Shown here: positions 26,625-36,246 of the stretch, in pieces | Position numbering within the stretch: the stretch's first letter is position 1 | Layout of the letters: each line of letters opens with the position of its first letter | The notes under the pieces: model-generated | Seen by the model: only the letters and a program-made list of their open reading frames with translations | Databases searched by the model: none | Told to the model about the DNA's origin: nothing | NCBI RefSeq assembly: GCF_003952725.1 | Contig: NZ_CP032509.1 | Span: 4,178,001 to 4,242,000, forward strand | Source of the DNA: Georhizobium profundi | Lineage (GTDB): Bacteria; Pseudomonadota; Alphaproteobacteria; Rhizobiales; Rhizobiaceae | DNA length: 64,000 nt | Direction: 5' to 3' | Program-made: the position numbers and the translations under genes

Positions 26625-28337
26625 TCAGTCAGTTCCTTCTAGAGATGCGATCTCCTCACTCGTTAAGCCGTAGATTCTAAAGACCAGTTCGTTGCAGGCC
26701 GCGCGATTGCCGTTTTGGGCCGCTGCGATGAGCTGCTGCTGCATTACTTCCCCAAGACTTTGCCAGTGGGGAATGCGAATGCGACGAAGATACTGCGCCT
26801 GGAAGCGCAGATAGCCGCCACGCATCTTGGTCGAATAGGTTGAGACAAAAAGGCGGGCGATCCCCGACATCAGGATCGCCTGCATCGCTCTGACATCCCA
26901 GCTATCAGAGGTGATGAAATAGAGATTGTGGTGCGGATAGAGCCCGTCATTCTCATAGACGATATGGGCTTCGCCCTTGATATCGGGAATGAGTAGCTTC
27001 GGTTTGGCGGCTATCTCTGGATAAATCCGATCGATCGTCCGATACCAGTTAGTAGGCGCTTTCTGCGCAACATGCCGGCCGGCGATCTGGTCTTTGCGGG
27101 CTTCAAGATAGACTCGCAGTTTTGGATATCGAGCGAGATCGACCAGTCTGCCGCTATCGGCGAATGGGTTGATGACGCCATATCCCCGCCAAGCCACCTG
27201 CCCCCCAAGAATATCGCGTGTCATAACGAGTGGCAGTTTGCGATCATCCTCGACATCGAGATCGTCGAACTTGCCGATGAAGGCCTTATCAGCACCGGTC
27301 GCAACGCCGATCCCGACCTTACATCCTGCCTCTTCGAGCGTGGGCAGGCGCTCTTCAAGGCGACGAACCAGCGCGAGGCTGTCAGCCCCATGTAATATCC
27401 AGGGCTCGCTGCCTTTGACGATAGATGTGGTTTCGCGAACGGATGAGCCGATAGCAGGTTTCTCGGTGGAAAGAAGCTGGGTTGTCAGGCTGGCCAGATG
27501 CTCGGCGGTGATATCGGGACGCGCTGCAATGCGTGTCGCACCCGGTTGCTTGCGGGTGATGATGGTGATTGCCGGATAGGCGATCACATCCGAATGAAAG
27601 GCCGGCGTATCGACCATGTCGACATAGACGCTAAGATGAAAATCCTCGGAAACGAACTTACGGAGCGGCCCGCCATAGCGGTTTTTCATCCAACGGTCGG
27701 CACAGATAAAGCCGAGCCGGCCTTGCGGTTTAAGGAGCGACAAAGAGCGCTCAATGAAAGGGATATAGATGTCTGCACGGTCGTAAATCGTTGTGTAGCG
27801 CGCTCGGTATTCCGCCATCAGAATATCAGGGATCAGCTCCTGACGGACATAAGGCGGATTGCCGATTACAATGTCAAAGCTGCCCGGCAGTTTGGCGAGA
27901 AGAAAGTCACCATAGACAAACCAGCTGTCAACGATGGCGATCGCCTCATCGTCTGACAAGCCGGCTTCAGCCAGCATGGCGTGAACGCGCTGACGTGTGC
28001 GCATGAAGCTGCCTTTATGCAGCTCAACCGCCCGCACGGAATCGGCCAAAGAAACTTCGGAGCCGTCCCGTTTCCAAGCGACAAGCAGCCGCTCGATGGC
28101 GGGCAGGAGGAAGTCCCCATCTCCGAATGAAGGCTCAAGCAAGCGCATAGAGGCGAGTGGCTTGTCGCTCGTATAGCCGGAGAGATCGAGGATGAAATCC
28201 ACAACCTCACGCCGTGTAAAGATCGCACCGCGCTCCTCCACACCGGCAAGAGCCATAGCGCTAACAGCCGCCGTTATGGGGCAGCCTGCAAACAGCGATG
28301 CCTGTCGGACATCCAATGTTAGAACAGGGCTATTCAT
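26625..28337 (-). CDS. N6-adenine DNA methyltransferase of the PaeR7I/XhoI-type system
   Basis: This is a 570-residue gamma-class methyltransferase. It has the S-adenosylmethionine motif [13 protein letters not shown] near residue 66 and the catalytic NPPY in [11 protein letters not shown]. The C-terminal half is a target-recognition region with the family block [22 protein letters not shown] (split here as [11 protein letters not shown] and LRRIRIP). It should methylate adenine in the sequence cut by the adjacent PaeR7I-type nuclease and protect the host. Gene order M then R with a 3-base gap supports pairing. Confidence 0.92.
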   Translation of the reverse strand: MNSPVLTLDVRQASLFAGCPITAAVSAMALAGVEERGAIFTRREVVDFILDLSGYTSDKPLASMRLLEPSFGDGDFLLPAIERLLVAWKRDGSEVSLADSVRAVELHKGSFMRTRQRVHAMLAEAGLSDDEAIAIVDSWFVYGDFLLAKLPGSFDIVIGNPPYVRQELIPDILMAEYRARYTTIYDRADIYIPFIERSLSLLKPQGRLGFICADRWMKNRYGGPLRKFVSEDFHLSVYVDMVDTPAFHSDVIAYPAITIITRKQPGATRIAARPDITAEHLASLTTQLLSTEKPAIGSSVRETTSIVKGSEPWILHGADSLALVRRLEERLPTLEEAGCKVGIGVATGADKAFIGKFDDLDVEDDRKLPLVMTRDILGGQVAWRGYGVINPFADSGRLVDLARYPKLRVYLEARKDQIAGRHVAQKAPTNWYRTIDRIYPEIAAKPKLLIPDIKGEAHIVYENDGLYPHHNLYFITSDSWDVRAMQAILMSGIARLFVSTYSTKMRGGYLRFQAQYLRRIRIPHWQSLGEVMQQQLIAAAQNGNRAACNELVFRIYGLTSEEIASLEGTD

Positions 28338-28482
28338 GAGGGCATACCTGTCCCGCTAGCGCGGCAAGAGAATGGAGCTGTGATCGGATTAAACGCATAG
28401 AACAAATTGGGAATCATTCGAACAAGAACGTCAACCAATTTTGCAGTTCTATCCACATAAGAGCCGCAGGAAGAGATGCGGC
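28338..28482. other. Region between the R-M operon and ardC, with a hairpin
   Basis: These 145 bases carry the promoter of the restriction-modification operon (minus strand) and the 3' end of ardC. A 7-bp stem AGCCGCA (28462-28468) / TGCGGCT (28477-28483) overlaps the ardC stop codon and could act as a transcript end for ardC, though only a weak T-rich stretch follows. Confidence 0.4.
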
Positions 28483-29418
28483 TTATGCCGCATCTCGGGA
28501 AGAAACAGACTGCTCATGGGCAAGCAGCCACTGGGCGGCATCTGACGCTTTAGAGGCGGCAGTAAAGATTGCCTTCCGGTCGTTTTTGAGAACGGAGAGC
28601 CAGTTCTTGATGTAGCAAGCATGGTCTGCGCGCGGTTCAAGCGTGATGCCCAAATCACCGCAGAGAAAGGCGGCACTGAGTTCGGCAACCAGCTCTTCCA
28701 TGGCATAGGCTTCACTACCAAAGCGACCCGACAGATCGCGGTCAAGTCGGGATGAAGCGCCGCTCCAATGGGTCAGTTCATGGCAGAGGGTGGAATAGAA
28801 AGCTTCGGCTGGTGATGACGTTTCACTGCCGGTGAAGCGTGTGCGCTCTGGTATGCGGATGATATCCTGGGAAGGAATGTAGCAGGCACGCTCCCCTCTC
28901 TCTTCGATGCGGGCGCCGGTCGCTGCTGCGAAAGCTTCGGCGCGGAAGATGGGATCGAAGACCGGAGCATCGCTTTCTGCCGGACCATCGCTTTCTGTCA
29001 GATTATGCGGAGCCTCATATCCTTCAGTCTGAGCGGCGTTAAAGACCCAGCTGGCGCGAGCGATGACACGTTCGCCGTTATCGCCATCATCGGCAGTCTG
29101 GTCCAACTCGACGGTAAAGGGCTTGTAGAAGACGATCAGCGAGGCTTTTTCGCCCTTGCGAACTTGGCAGCCCTTCGTCTGCCATTGGCGATAGGTGCCC
29201 CAGACGTTTGATGGAAACTCTTGCGCTATCGCCGAAACCCAGAGCGAGATGACGTTCACGCCATTGTAGGAATTGCCGGAAAGGGTGTTGATCGGTCTGG
29301 CGAAGCTCCCAGCGGTGCGGTTGATCCAGGGAAGCTGGAAGTCGCCGGCATGTTCAAGGGCATCAACGATGCGGTTGGTGATCTCCTGATGGACATCGAA
29401 TTTAGATGCATGTGACAT
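28483..29418 (-). CDS. ardC: ArdC-family antirestriction protein
   Basis: This is a 311-residue protein. The N-terminal ssDNA-binding ArdC/TraC-primase-like domain (about residues 1-140, block WGTYRQWQTKGCQVRKGEKAS split over two strands) is followed by a zinc metallopeptidase-like domain with the HELTHW (HExxH) motif. ArdC proteins are carried on conjugative plasmids and protect incoming DNA from host restriction. It sits beside a restriction-modification pair and near oriT, in line with this role. AAGGAGAG precedes the ATG at 29418. Confidence 0.9.
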   Translation of the reverse strand: MSHASKFDVHQEITNRIVDALEHAGDFQLPWINRTAGSFARPINTLSGNSYNGVNVISLWVSAIAQEFPSNVWGTYRQWQTKGCQVRKGEKASLIVFYKPFTVELDQTADDGDNGERVIARASWVFNAAQTEGYEAPHNLTESDGPAESDAPVFDPIFRAEAFAAATGARIEERGERACYIPSQDIIRIPERTRFTGSETSSPAEAFYSTLCHELTHWSGASSRLDRDLSGRFGSEAYAMEELVAELSAAFLCGDLGITLEPRADHACYIKNWLSVLKNDRKAIFTAASKASDAAQWLLAHEQSVSSRDAA

Positions 29419-29637
29419 TGTTCTCTCCTTTTTGCCAAAGCCGCGACCATCGCGGCCTGATGGCGTCCAGAGAGACAGACGCAAACGGAGACCCTGCACC
29501 CCGAAGGGGCGGGCAAAGCGGAAAGACGGCATACGCCGTTGCGGGGGATCAGGTGTCTGTCAGGAAAGCCTGAGGAAGGCCCGAGTGGTTGTTGCTGTGC
29601 TCAAGAGAGACCGCATCACAGGATAAGATGGAGAACG
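29419..29637. other. Gene-free stretch upstream of ardC
   Basis: These 219 bases separate ardC and the AAA_13 ATPase gene, both on the minus strand. They should hold the ardC promoter. No gene, strong terminator or repeat was recognised. Confidence 0.4.
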
Positions 29638-31929
29638 TCAGCGGGTCGCTTCTAGCGCGCTATAATGGACGGGATCATGAGCCCGAACGGCATCCAGGAT
29701 CAGCGTGACGATTCCCTGTGCTTCACTCATGTCCGGAAATTGCATGCCCGCTTCTCGTGTAAGCGTATGAGAATAGAAATGCATAAACTTGCGCGCACGC
29801 TCCGCGTCAATCGGATCGGTGATCAGACGGTCGATGCTGCTGTCAATGTTCGTATGTTCCAGAAACTTGAACGCTGCATAACCTTCGACAAACCGTCGGG
29901 CCATATTGCCTAGATTGAATATGATTTGGTGATCGTTCTGCGGATTTTCAGCGTAGCTGGCCATCTGATGAAACAGGAAGAGGTATTCAGATCGGTATCT
30001 CTGGATGCTTTCAGGGCATTCGATCAGCCGCGACGCAGTAAGCCCGTTCGCGTCCGTACGCTCGACCAGATAGACCCGATACATGGGATCAGTCATCTTT
30101 CGCATCCAGTCGAGCATTAGATGGAAAAATTCGTGGCTATGCGTCGAGATAAAGAGCTGCTTGGCCAGACACTCATGTCTAGTCGGTTTTGGCGCTCCCG
30201 GATTAAGGCGATAGAAGGTGTTCTTTATGAAAGCGCATACATGAAGCAAGTGATGCGCATCCAAGCTCGATATCGGGTCATCGATATAGACAATGGTTTG
30301 CGATAAATCGTTCCCGTTTTCGAGCAGCTTCGTGATGAAGTAGCAGAATGAAATCGCCGTTCGTTCACCTTCGCTGAGATTGCGGGCTGGCTCTTCGCCC
30401 CGCATCAACATGAAACGATCATTGTCTCTGACTTTGACCTGAATATCGGCTTTCCCGAAAAAGCGGTGCAATGTGTCGTTAATCGCCTCTGCACCCTTAG
30501 TTGCATTCGACAATTCAACTTGAATGTCGGTGATCTGCCCATCAAGAGTGGCAAGGGCTGACTGGGCATCCGCTTCAATCTTTTCCTGAGATGCTATCTC
30601 CTCTTCCAGGCTGAAGCGGTCAATCCGGCGCATAGCTTCGGCAGTGTAATGATTTTTCAGTACCGCGACCGCTTCGTTGCGCGATGACGCAAAGCGACGG
30701 GTTCTCTCGTTGCTGGTCTCGATTAATGACTGAAACTGCTGCGCAGCTTCGACCAGACGGTCAAGCTGCGGCTCAGCACCTTGCGCGCGCACGACGTCGA
30801 AAGGATTGCCTCGCTTAAGTTCCAAAGCATCGACGAGGGACTGGATCGCTGCATTGAGATCGTCTCTCGCCTGTGCAAGCGAACGACCGGTCTGAGCATG
30901 TTCATCGTGCAGATCGGTGTAGAAGCCGGATCGAGGATAGGCTGCTCCGGAGAATTCCATTTTGCGGGCATTCAGTGCGATTATTGCCTTTGCGATGCGG
31001 CCTTTCAGATTATCAAATGCATCGGAAAAGTGAGCGTTGAGTGCCTCTTTGCGATCGGCTCTCAACTCCCCCTCGCAGAATTCGCAATGGGATTTTCCTT
31101 CGTGAAGATGACGGCCTTCTTCAACCCAGGATGCGACGTCCGGGTTTTCAAGAAGCCTTGCGATCGTAGTCGATGAGTCGATTTGCTCATTCAAAAGAGC
31201 AAGGCTTTCGCTCCAAAGGGGATAAATGGGATCGGCACTTACGGCGAGGTCGGGCAAGATATCCTTCTGCTCGGCGCTGACCTTTGCGCGAGCCGCCTGA
31301 ACCTCTTCTGCAGACAGGGCATCTGGCAATGTGCCGTTCCAAGCGGCGATGATGGGGCGGAGATTGGTCTTGTTGAACCGCCCGACATTGGGAAGCTCCC
31401 TGACGATCTGGGTGGCGCATTCAGTTTCGGTTTTGCTGATGATGCCATCGAGACGCTTAGCTTCAGTGGCGGCTGCCCTGCGCTGATCGTCAAGCTGTGT
31501 GCGCTTCGCTTCCTTTTCCTTCAGCTCATCGCGTTTAGCGATGTTTTCAGCGCCAAGAAGCAGGATCGGATTGAAGCCATCAGCATCATCCCAGCGAAGA
31601 TGCGCTTTGCGGAAATCCTCGTTAAAGACGCGGACATTGCAGGGCGTGGCGAAGCCATGATCATGCTGAGTGCCATCGGTGTGCTGAATATCGAACCGGG
31701 CATTCGGATAGTCGGGGTGGAGCGCACCGGCTTCAAGACAGCGGAACAGCCGCGACAGTGTGGTTTTGCCGGAGTAATTCCAACCATAGATCAGATTGAA
31801 CGGCGCGAATTCTGGAAGGGTGCCGCCCGTGAAGTTATTGAAAACACCAAAACTCCTAATGCTACCGATCCGTCGAAACAACGCAAATCCCCCAATACTG
31901 CCTGTGCGCCCACGCCTCGTCGCTGTCAC
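29638..31929 (-). CDS. AAA_13 family ATPase with zinc-hook motif, RloC/PrrC-like anticodon nuclease candidate
   Basis: This is a 763-residue ABC-type ATPase. It has a Walker A GWNYSGKTTLSR near the N terminus, a signature NLSEGERTAISF and a Walker B IVYIDDPISSLD late in the chain. The long central region is coiled-coil-rich and contains a CEFC pair that resembles the zinc hook of RloC. The C terminus holds RRFVE and, 35-39 residues later, HFYSH. This matches the Arg-x3-Glu plus His pattern of the PrrC/RloC anticodon nuclease. Such proteins cleave tRNA when restriction is disturbed. The family usually starts a few residues before IGSIRSFGVF, so a TTG at 31881 is a better start than the GTG at 31929. 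Confidence 0.8.
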   Translation of the reverse strand: MTATRRGRTGSIGGFALFRRIGSIRSFGVFNNFTGGTLPEFAPFNLIYGWNYSGKTTLSRLFRCLEAGALHPDYPNARFDIQHTDGTQHDHGFATPCNVRVFNEDFRKAHLRWDDADGFNPILLLGAENIAKRDELKEKEAKRTQLDDQRRAAATEAKRLDGIISKTETECATQIVRELPNVGRFNKTNLRPIIAAWNGTLPDALSAEEVQAARAKVSAEQKDILPDLAVSADPIYPLWSESLALLNEQIDSSTTIARLLENPDVASWVEEGRHLHEGKSHCEFCEGELRADRKEALNAHFSDAFDNLKGRIAKAIIALNARKMEFSGAAYPRSGFYTDLHDEHAQTGRSLAQARDDLNAAIQSLVDALELKRGNPFDVVRAQGAEPQLDRLVEAAQQFQSLIETSNERTRRFASSRNEAVAVLKNHYTAEAMRRIDRFSLEEEIASQEKIEADAQSALATLDGQITDIQVELSNATKGAEAINDTLHRFFGKADIQVKVRDNDRFMLMRGEEPARNLSEGERTAISFCYFITKLLENGNDLSQTIVYIDDPISSLDAHHLLHVCAFIKNTFYRLNPGAPKPTRHECLAKQLFISTHSHEFFHLMLDWMRKMTDPMYRVYLVERTDANGLTASRLIECPESIQRYRSEYLFLFHQMASYAENPQNDHQIIFNLGNMARRFVEGYAAFKFLEHTNIDSSIDRLITDPIDAERARKFMHFYSHTLTREAGMQFPDMSEAQGIVTLILDAVRAHDPVHYSALEATR

Positions 31930-32300
31930 AACAATTGCTATTCTAGGTTGATTCTAAGCAACTATTTCAACATTAGCCAGAATGAATTGATCGATGGCAG
32001 ATCTGATGTCGGCGACATTACGCGGTTGCAGTATGGCGGAAGAGACAATCTCGCCCATCTGACACACGGACGATCGTCGGTTAAATCATCCTGCACCGGG
32101 CGCGCTACAGTTGCAGCTACGGATCATGTGCGGACCGGCTACGGAGCAGTTGCGGAACCGGCCACGGAACCGGCCACGGAACCGGCCACGGAACCGGCCA
32201 TATTCGAGTACAAATTTCCCTACATTAAGGTGCACATATATGATATCATTATCTAATTTAATTCAACAATCCGGCCTTTAAACCGGCCAAGCAAGGTGAC
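31930..32300. promoter_or_regulatory. Control region upstream of the Fic gene
   Basis: These 371 bases lie between the divergent AAA_13 ATPase and Fic genes. The part after 32200 is A/T-rich and likely holds the Fic promoter. A 12-base tandem repeat (32153-32200) and two further copies of its core CCGGCC (around 32268-32290) flank that A/T-rich part. No gene is supported. Confidence 0.45.
32153..32200 (+). repeat. Four perfect 12-bp tandem repeats, unit CGGAACCGGCCA
   Basis: The unit CGGAACCGGCCA occurs four times without interruption. A degenerate precursor (CGGACCGGCTA, CGGAGCAGTTG) stands just before it. The core ACCGGCC reappears at 32282-32288, 13 bases before the Fic start codon. The arrangement looks like a set of operator sites. 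Confidence 0.9.
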
Positions 32301-33494
32301 ATGATCATTAGAGATGACAAAGAATCGATCGGTCTGTTTGAACCTCTGATAATCTCAGATAGTTCGAAAAGCCGTGCCGCACTCAACGACATGGCCCTTG
32401 AACTTGCCACCCGTTGCGAGGGCTTTCGGCGGAGCCTGCCCGCCTCTATCGCTGCGGCACTCGCCGATCTAGTGCGCTCGATGAATTGCTACTACAGCAA
32501 CCTCATCGAGGGGCACAACACACACCCAATCGATATCGAGCGGGCACTGCGAGATGACTACAGCACCGACCTGGTGAAACGGAATCTCCAGCTTGAGGCC
32601 AAGGCACATATCACGGTCCAGAAATGGATTGATGACGGTGAGATGCAGATTGCGCCTACTGATCCCGTAGCCATTTGCGAAATCCATAGACGGTTCTGCG
32701 AGAAGCTCCCAGCCGAACTGCTTTTAGTCACCGATCCAACGACCGGCGAAGAAATCGACGTTGTACCGGGCGTTTTACGTGAACGGGACGTTCAAGTTGG
32801 AAAGCATGTTGCGGTCAGTCCGGGTGCTGTTCCACGCTTTCTGGAACGCATGCACGCGGCATATAGAAAGCTCGGACGGATTGACTCGATTCTATCTGCA
32901 GCTTCTGCACATCACCGTCTCCTGTGGGTTCACCCCTTCCTTGATGGCAACGGAAGAGTTGCTCGGCTGGTGTCCTATGCGATCCTTCGAAATTCGCTTG
33001 ATACCCGGGGACTGTGGTCTGTCGCACGAGGACTGGCGCGCCAGGAGGCGAAATACAAACAGCATCTAGCCGCTTGCGATATGCCAAGACGGAACGATCT
33101 GGACGGCCGCGGCACCCTTAGCGAAGAAGCTCTCGCAGGTTTCACAGAATTCTTCTTGGGAAGCTGCCTCGATCAAGTTTCCTTCATGGAAAACCTGATG
33201 AAACCTGACCGCCTTCGGGATCGCATTATGATATGGGCGGAAGAGCAGATTCGAGCAGATATTCTGCCAGCGAAGTCAGACGTGGTGCTCAAAGCGGTGC
33301 TTTATCAAGGCGAACTGCACCGCGGTGAAGTCGCCTCGCTCCTTGGACTAAGCGACAGAGCAGCGCGACGAATTACCTCGGCCCTCTTGGACATCGGCGC
33401 GCTGACTTCAGAAAGCTCGCGCGCGCCGCTATTTCTGGCATTCCCGGCCAAATTCGCCGAACGCTGGATGCCTGGACTGTTTCCGGAGGCATGA
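32301..33494 (+). CDS. Fic family protein (probable AMP-transferase)
   Basis: This is a 397-residue Fic protein with the full catalytic motif HPFLDGNGR. Upstream is an inhibitory helix motif SNLIEG (S-x3-E-G), which is typical of class II, self-inhibited Fic enzymes. The C terminus holds a winged-helix-like part (GEVASLLGLSDRAARRITSAL). Fic proteins transfer AMP or other groups to target proteins and often act as toxins. The ATG at 32301 follows AAGG by 4 bases. A gene of unknown function follows after 4 bases and is likely cotranscribed. Confidence 0.9.
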   Translation: MIIRDDKESIGLFEPLIISDSSKSRAALNDMALELATRCEGFRRSLPASIAAALADLVRSMNCYYSNLIEGHNTHPIDIERALRDDYSTDLVKRNLQLEAKAHITVQKWIDDGEMQIAPTDPVAICEIHRRFCEKLPAELLLVTDPTTGEEIDVVPGVLRERDVQVGKHVAVSPGAVPRFLERMHAAYRKLGRIDSILSAASAHHRLLWVHPFLDGNGRVARLVSYAILRNSLDTRGLWSVARGLARQEAKYKQHLAACDMPRRNDLDGRGTLSEEALAGFTEFFLGSCLDQVSFMENLMKPDRLRDRIMIWAEEQIRADILPAKSDVVLKAVLYQGELHRGEVASLLGLSDRAARRITSALLDIGALTSESSRAPLFLAFPAKFAERWMPGLFPEA

Positions 33495-33498
33495 TCGC

Positions 33499-34272
33499 GT
33501 GGTTTCAGAGAAATTGACAGGTTTATATGCCGATTATCGGAAGGCATACGATAAACTTCCAGCAGATGGTCGACTTATGCCGTACGACTGGATCAATCTG
33601 CCATCCACTATGCCGGGTCGTTGGCTGCCATATTCGCAGATGCTGAATGAATTCGCCCGCGAGCTGGCAAACAGTATCAACGGGTTCACCGGTGACGTCA
33701 GGCGTCTCCGGGCATGGTCAGAGATCGTGCAGACGCTGTCAAACCCCGAGAAGCTGGAAGTGCTCCGCGAGTTCATCGATCCTCTGAGCATAAGCGCGAT
33801 GATTTTCCCGTACGCAATCAAAGCACGTTTTGCCTTTGCCGTAGCTCATCTATCCCATCAGGCTAATCGGCTTCGGAGCGATGACTGGCTGGACGATCTG
33901 AAAGTGGATCATGAAATTCATTTCGGGATGGCCGATGCACATGCCGGAGGCTGGCGCAGCTACAAACGGTTCAAGCGGGCAGCAGAGGACATCAACAAGC
34001 GGCAGTTTCAGGAGGCGACAGGCGATTTCCGGAATGCCTACAATCACAGGTTCCCGCCGCGCATGATCATCGGGATTACAGGCATCGTGAAACGCCACGT
34101 TCCTGACGATGGAAGTCCGCCGTCCTACAGAATCGGGGGACTGCCACCGCTGGATCTGGCCGTAGTCGTAAAACTGCTCAAGCAAGAGCGCGATCGGTGC
34201 TACGTGACCTTTGATCAGTTTCGCGATCTAGTAAACGAACAGACGGAAGCGATCGCTGTTGATGGCGACTGA
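33499..34272 (+). CDS. Unknown protein downstream of Fic
   Basis: This 257-residue soluble, mostly helical protein has no motif that I recognise. It starts with GTG at 33499, 4 bases after the Fic stop and about 10 bases after GGAGG. Aromatic and basic residues are frequent (for example GGWRSYKRFKRAAEDINKR). Position suggests an operon partner of the Fic protein, perhaps a target, regulator or delivery factor. The GTG start and good continuity of the frame make it a real gene. Confidence 0.65.
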   Translation: MVSEKLTGLYADYRKAYDKLPADGRLMPYDWINLPSTMPGRWLPYSQMLNEFARELANSINGFTGDVRRLRAWSEIVQTLSNPEKLEVLREFIDPLSISAMIFPYAIKARFAFAVAHLSHQANRLRSDDWLDDLKVDHEIHFGMADAHAGGWRSYKRFKRAAEDINKRQFQEATGDFRNAYNHRFPPRMIIGITGIVKRHVPDDGSPPSYRIGGLPPLDLAVVVKLLKQERDRCYVTFDQFRDLVNEQTEAIAVDGD

Positions 34273-35267
34273 TTTTTCGTCCGGTCCGGTGCAGGTGGAG
34301 AGGCATATCTCCAGATCCTGCTCGTGGGTTCAGGGCGGCGCGAAAGCCCCTTGATCGTGGTCCAGCTTCGACAAGCTGGCGGCATCCAATCGGCGGACGG
34401 TTGTCAGGTTTGCGCAAGGGCAGGAACGCTCTTTGCTCTATGGGTGCAGGGAGAGGCGACATCTCCATGCTCTCGATGAGCCATAGGGGTCCAGGGGGAG
34501 CACGGAGGTTCCGTCCTTGGTGGTGGTGCAGCGGCCAAACGATCTGCGAGGGATCAAACGCCGGTACGTTTGAATGGCACCGAAAGGCTCAATGCAGATG
34601 AGGAGCGCCACAGGCTGGGGGCTGCAACGGGGAAAGGGCGCGACAGAGCAGCACCATCTTCGATCGCCACAGCGGCTTCGGCATTCGCGGCGGCGAAAGG
34701 CACGCCTCATTCGCCCCTTCTTATCGGAAGGGTGGAAGCTCATCGCACGATGCCATGACGAACATGCCTCTGACCGCCATTACACGTCTTCGCAGCAACC
34801 GTCACCGCGGCCGCTTAGACGAAGAAGTCCTCCTAAAACGCGACCTTTCCATCCGCAATGCCGTTGATGCCCCTAAACCCACAAGGCGACGATCGTGCCG
34901 GTTGCCCGCTTACGGAAAGCGGGCATTTGGTCAGACGCTGGACAGCCGAAGCGGGGCCGGAAGCTGCCTGTCCGCTTTCGGAAGCTCAAACAATGAAGGC
35001 GGACATCCCAGGTTATAACGACCGCCTCAGTAGCCGTGGATGGTGAAGCCGGATTCGGTGTTGAGAAGTCACGCGCATGGGCACAGCCTCCATGCTGTTG
35101 ACCGCCCTGAGATCGAGATCGACAAGCTCATCGGGTTGTGCGCCCAGCCAAGAGCCGCAGGACTTTGCTACTGCAAGCCAGAGACCGACGATCGAGCCTT
35201 CGAGAGCGCTTTCGCCATTCACTGCTGCTCCGGGTAAGCTGTTCCGCGCCGACCGGACGTCTGTCCG
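34273..35267. other. About 1 kb without a supported gene
   Basis: Short open frames on both strands overlap one another and none looks like a protein family. Codon use is not convincing in any frame. The stretch may be decayed coding DNA left from an earlier insertion, or noncoding. No hairpin with a T-run and no long repeat were noticed. Confidence 0.4.
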
Positions 35268-36158
35268 CTAGTAATCCCAATAATCTCCAATCTCGCTCCG
35301 CAATGCTGCCTCCTGCGCTGCTCGAAGATCCTCAAGAGGAACCTGGATCGGCTTGAAATCGAGGCGATACATGGGCACCTGCCATTGGTTGTACAGGTAG
35401 CGCAGCTGGTCTTGTTCGGCGTTTTGCGAAATCAAGCCTGCCGCGTGCAGTCGTTCCAGCATCTGCTGCGTGAGGCTGCGAGGAAGAGCATAGCACTCCA
35501 CATCACCGATGAAATCGACGCTGCTCCAGACCTGAGACACGATATCCAACCCTGCCCGGCTGAAGGCCCCCATGTCGCTCAGGGCCTTCGCCACATACCA
35601 GATTGAGGTACGCTTGCCCCCGAAGGTCGCTTGCATCCAGTCCGAAGGTTCGCTCCAGATTGGCTCACCATCTTCATGCGTGACGATGTCGGCGTAGAGC
35701 CGGTTTTCACGAGCGAACAGCGTCGAGTTCGGCATAATGAATTCGCCGGCAAAGCCCTCGATGTCGTGGGAGCGTCGGCTGTTGTCGAGGTATTCCTGGA
35801 GCTGGTCCACCGTCATGGGCTTCCAGCTTTGGGCCTCGGCATAGAGCAGGCGCGGCAGATGGTCGTAGAACCACTTGAACATCTGGCCGACCAGCCCACT
35901 TCGGGCCTTCGGAGGGCAACGCACGATGTCCATTAGGATCAGTATCTTGGACAACTCCTCTGTCGCCTGCCCTATGAGGATTGCTGCTGCCCTAGGATGA
36001 TCATCGAGTGCCTCAGCAGCCGTCATAAGTTCGTCAGCACTCTTGAGCAGGATCGGCAGCCCTTTAGCGATGATGTCGAGTTGCCGCGCAGGCGTAAGTT
36101 GTGCGAGGACGCGGCCTCGCTTCATGCCGATGTCTTCCGATTTCTGTGCCTCAGCCAT
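35268..36158 (-). CDS. AbiV-like abortive infection protein (HEPN-type helical protein)
   Basis: This is a 296-residue helical protein. The block HPRAAAILIGQATEELSKIL near residues 53-72 resembles the AbiV family pattern of a helix with paired Glu residues followed by Ile/Leu. AbiV proteins stop translation in infected lactococci. The remaining 200 residues are not recognised. The gene sits next to the SIR2 gene and in the same orientation. The family call is moderate. Confidence 0.6.
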   Translation of the reverse strand: MAEAQKSEDIGMKRGRVLAQLTPARQLDIIAKGLPILLKSADELMTAAEALDDHPRAAAILIGQATEELSKILILMDIVRCPPKARSGLVGQMFKWFYDHLPRLLYAEAQSWKPMTVDQLQEYLDNSRRSHDIEGFAGEFIMPNSTLFARENRLYADIVTHEDGEPIWSEPSDWMQATFGGKRTSIWYVAKALSDMGAFSRAGLDIVSQVWSSVDFIGDVECYALPRSLTQQMLERLHAAGLISQNAEQDQLRYLYNQWQVPMYRLDFKPIQVPLEDLRAAQEAALRSEIGDYWDY

Positions 36159-36246
36159 TCTGGCGCCCCAGCAGGTTTGCGATCCTCATCCTGCTGTTAG
36201 GGGACCGCCCGGTAAAGGCGAAGCTGCTGGTGCTACTGGACCTGGT

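Noticed and set aside
32153..32200. CRISPR array
   Set aside because: The 12-base units are directly adjacent without spacers, so this is a simple tandem repeat.
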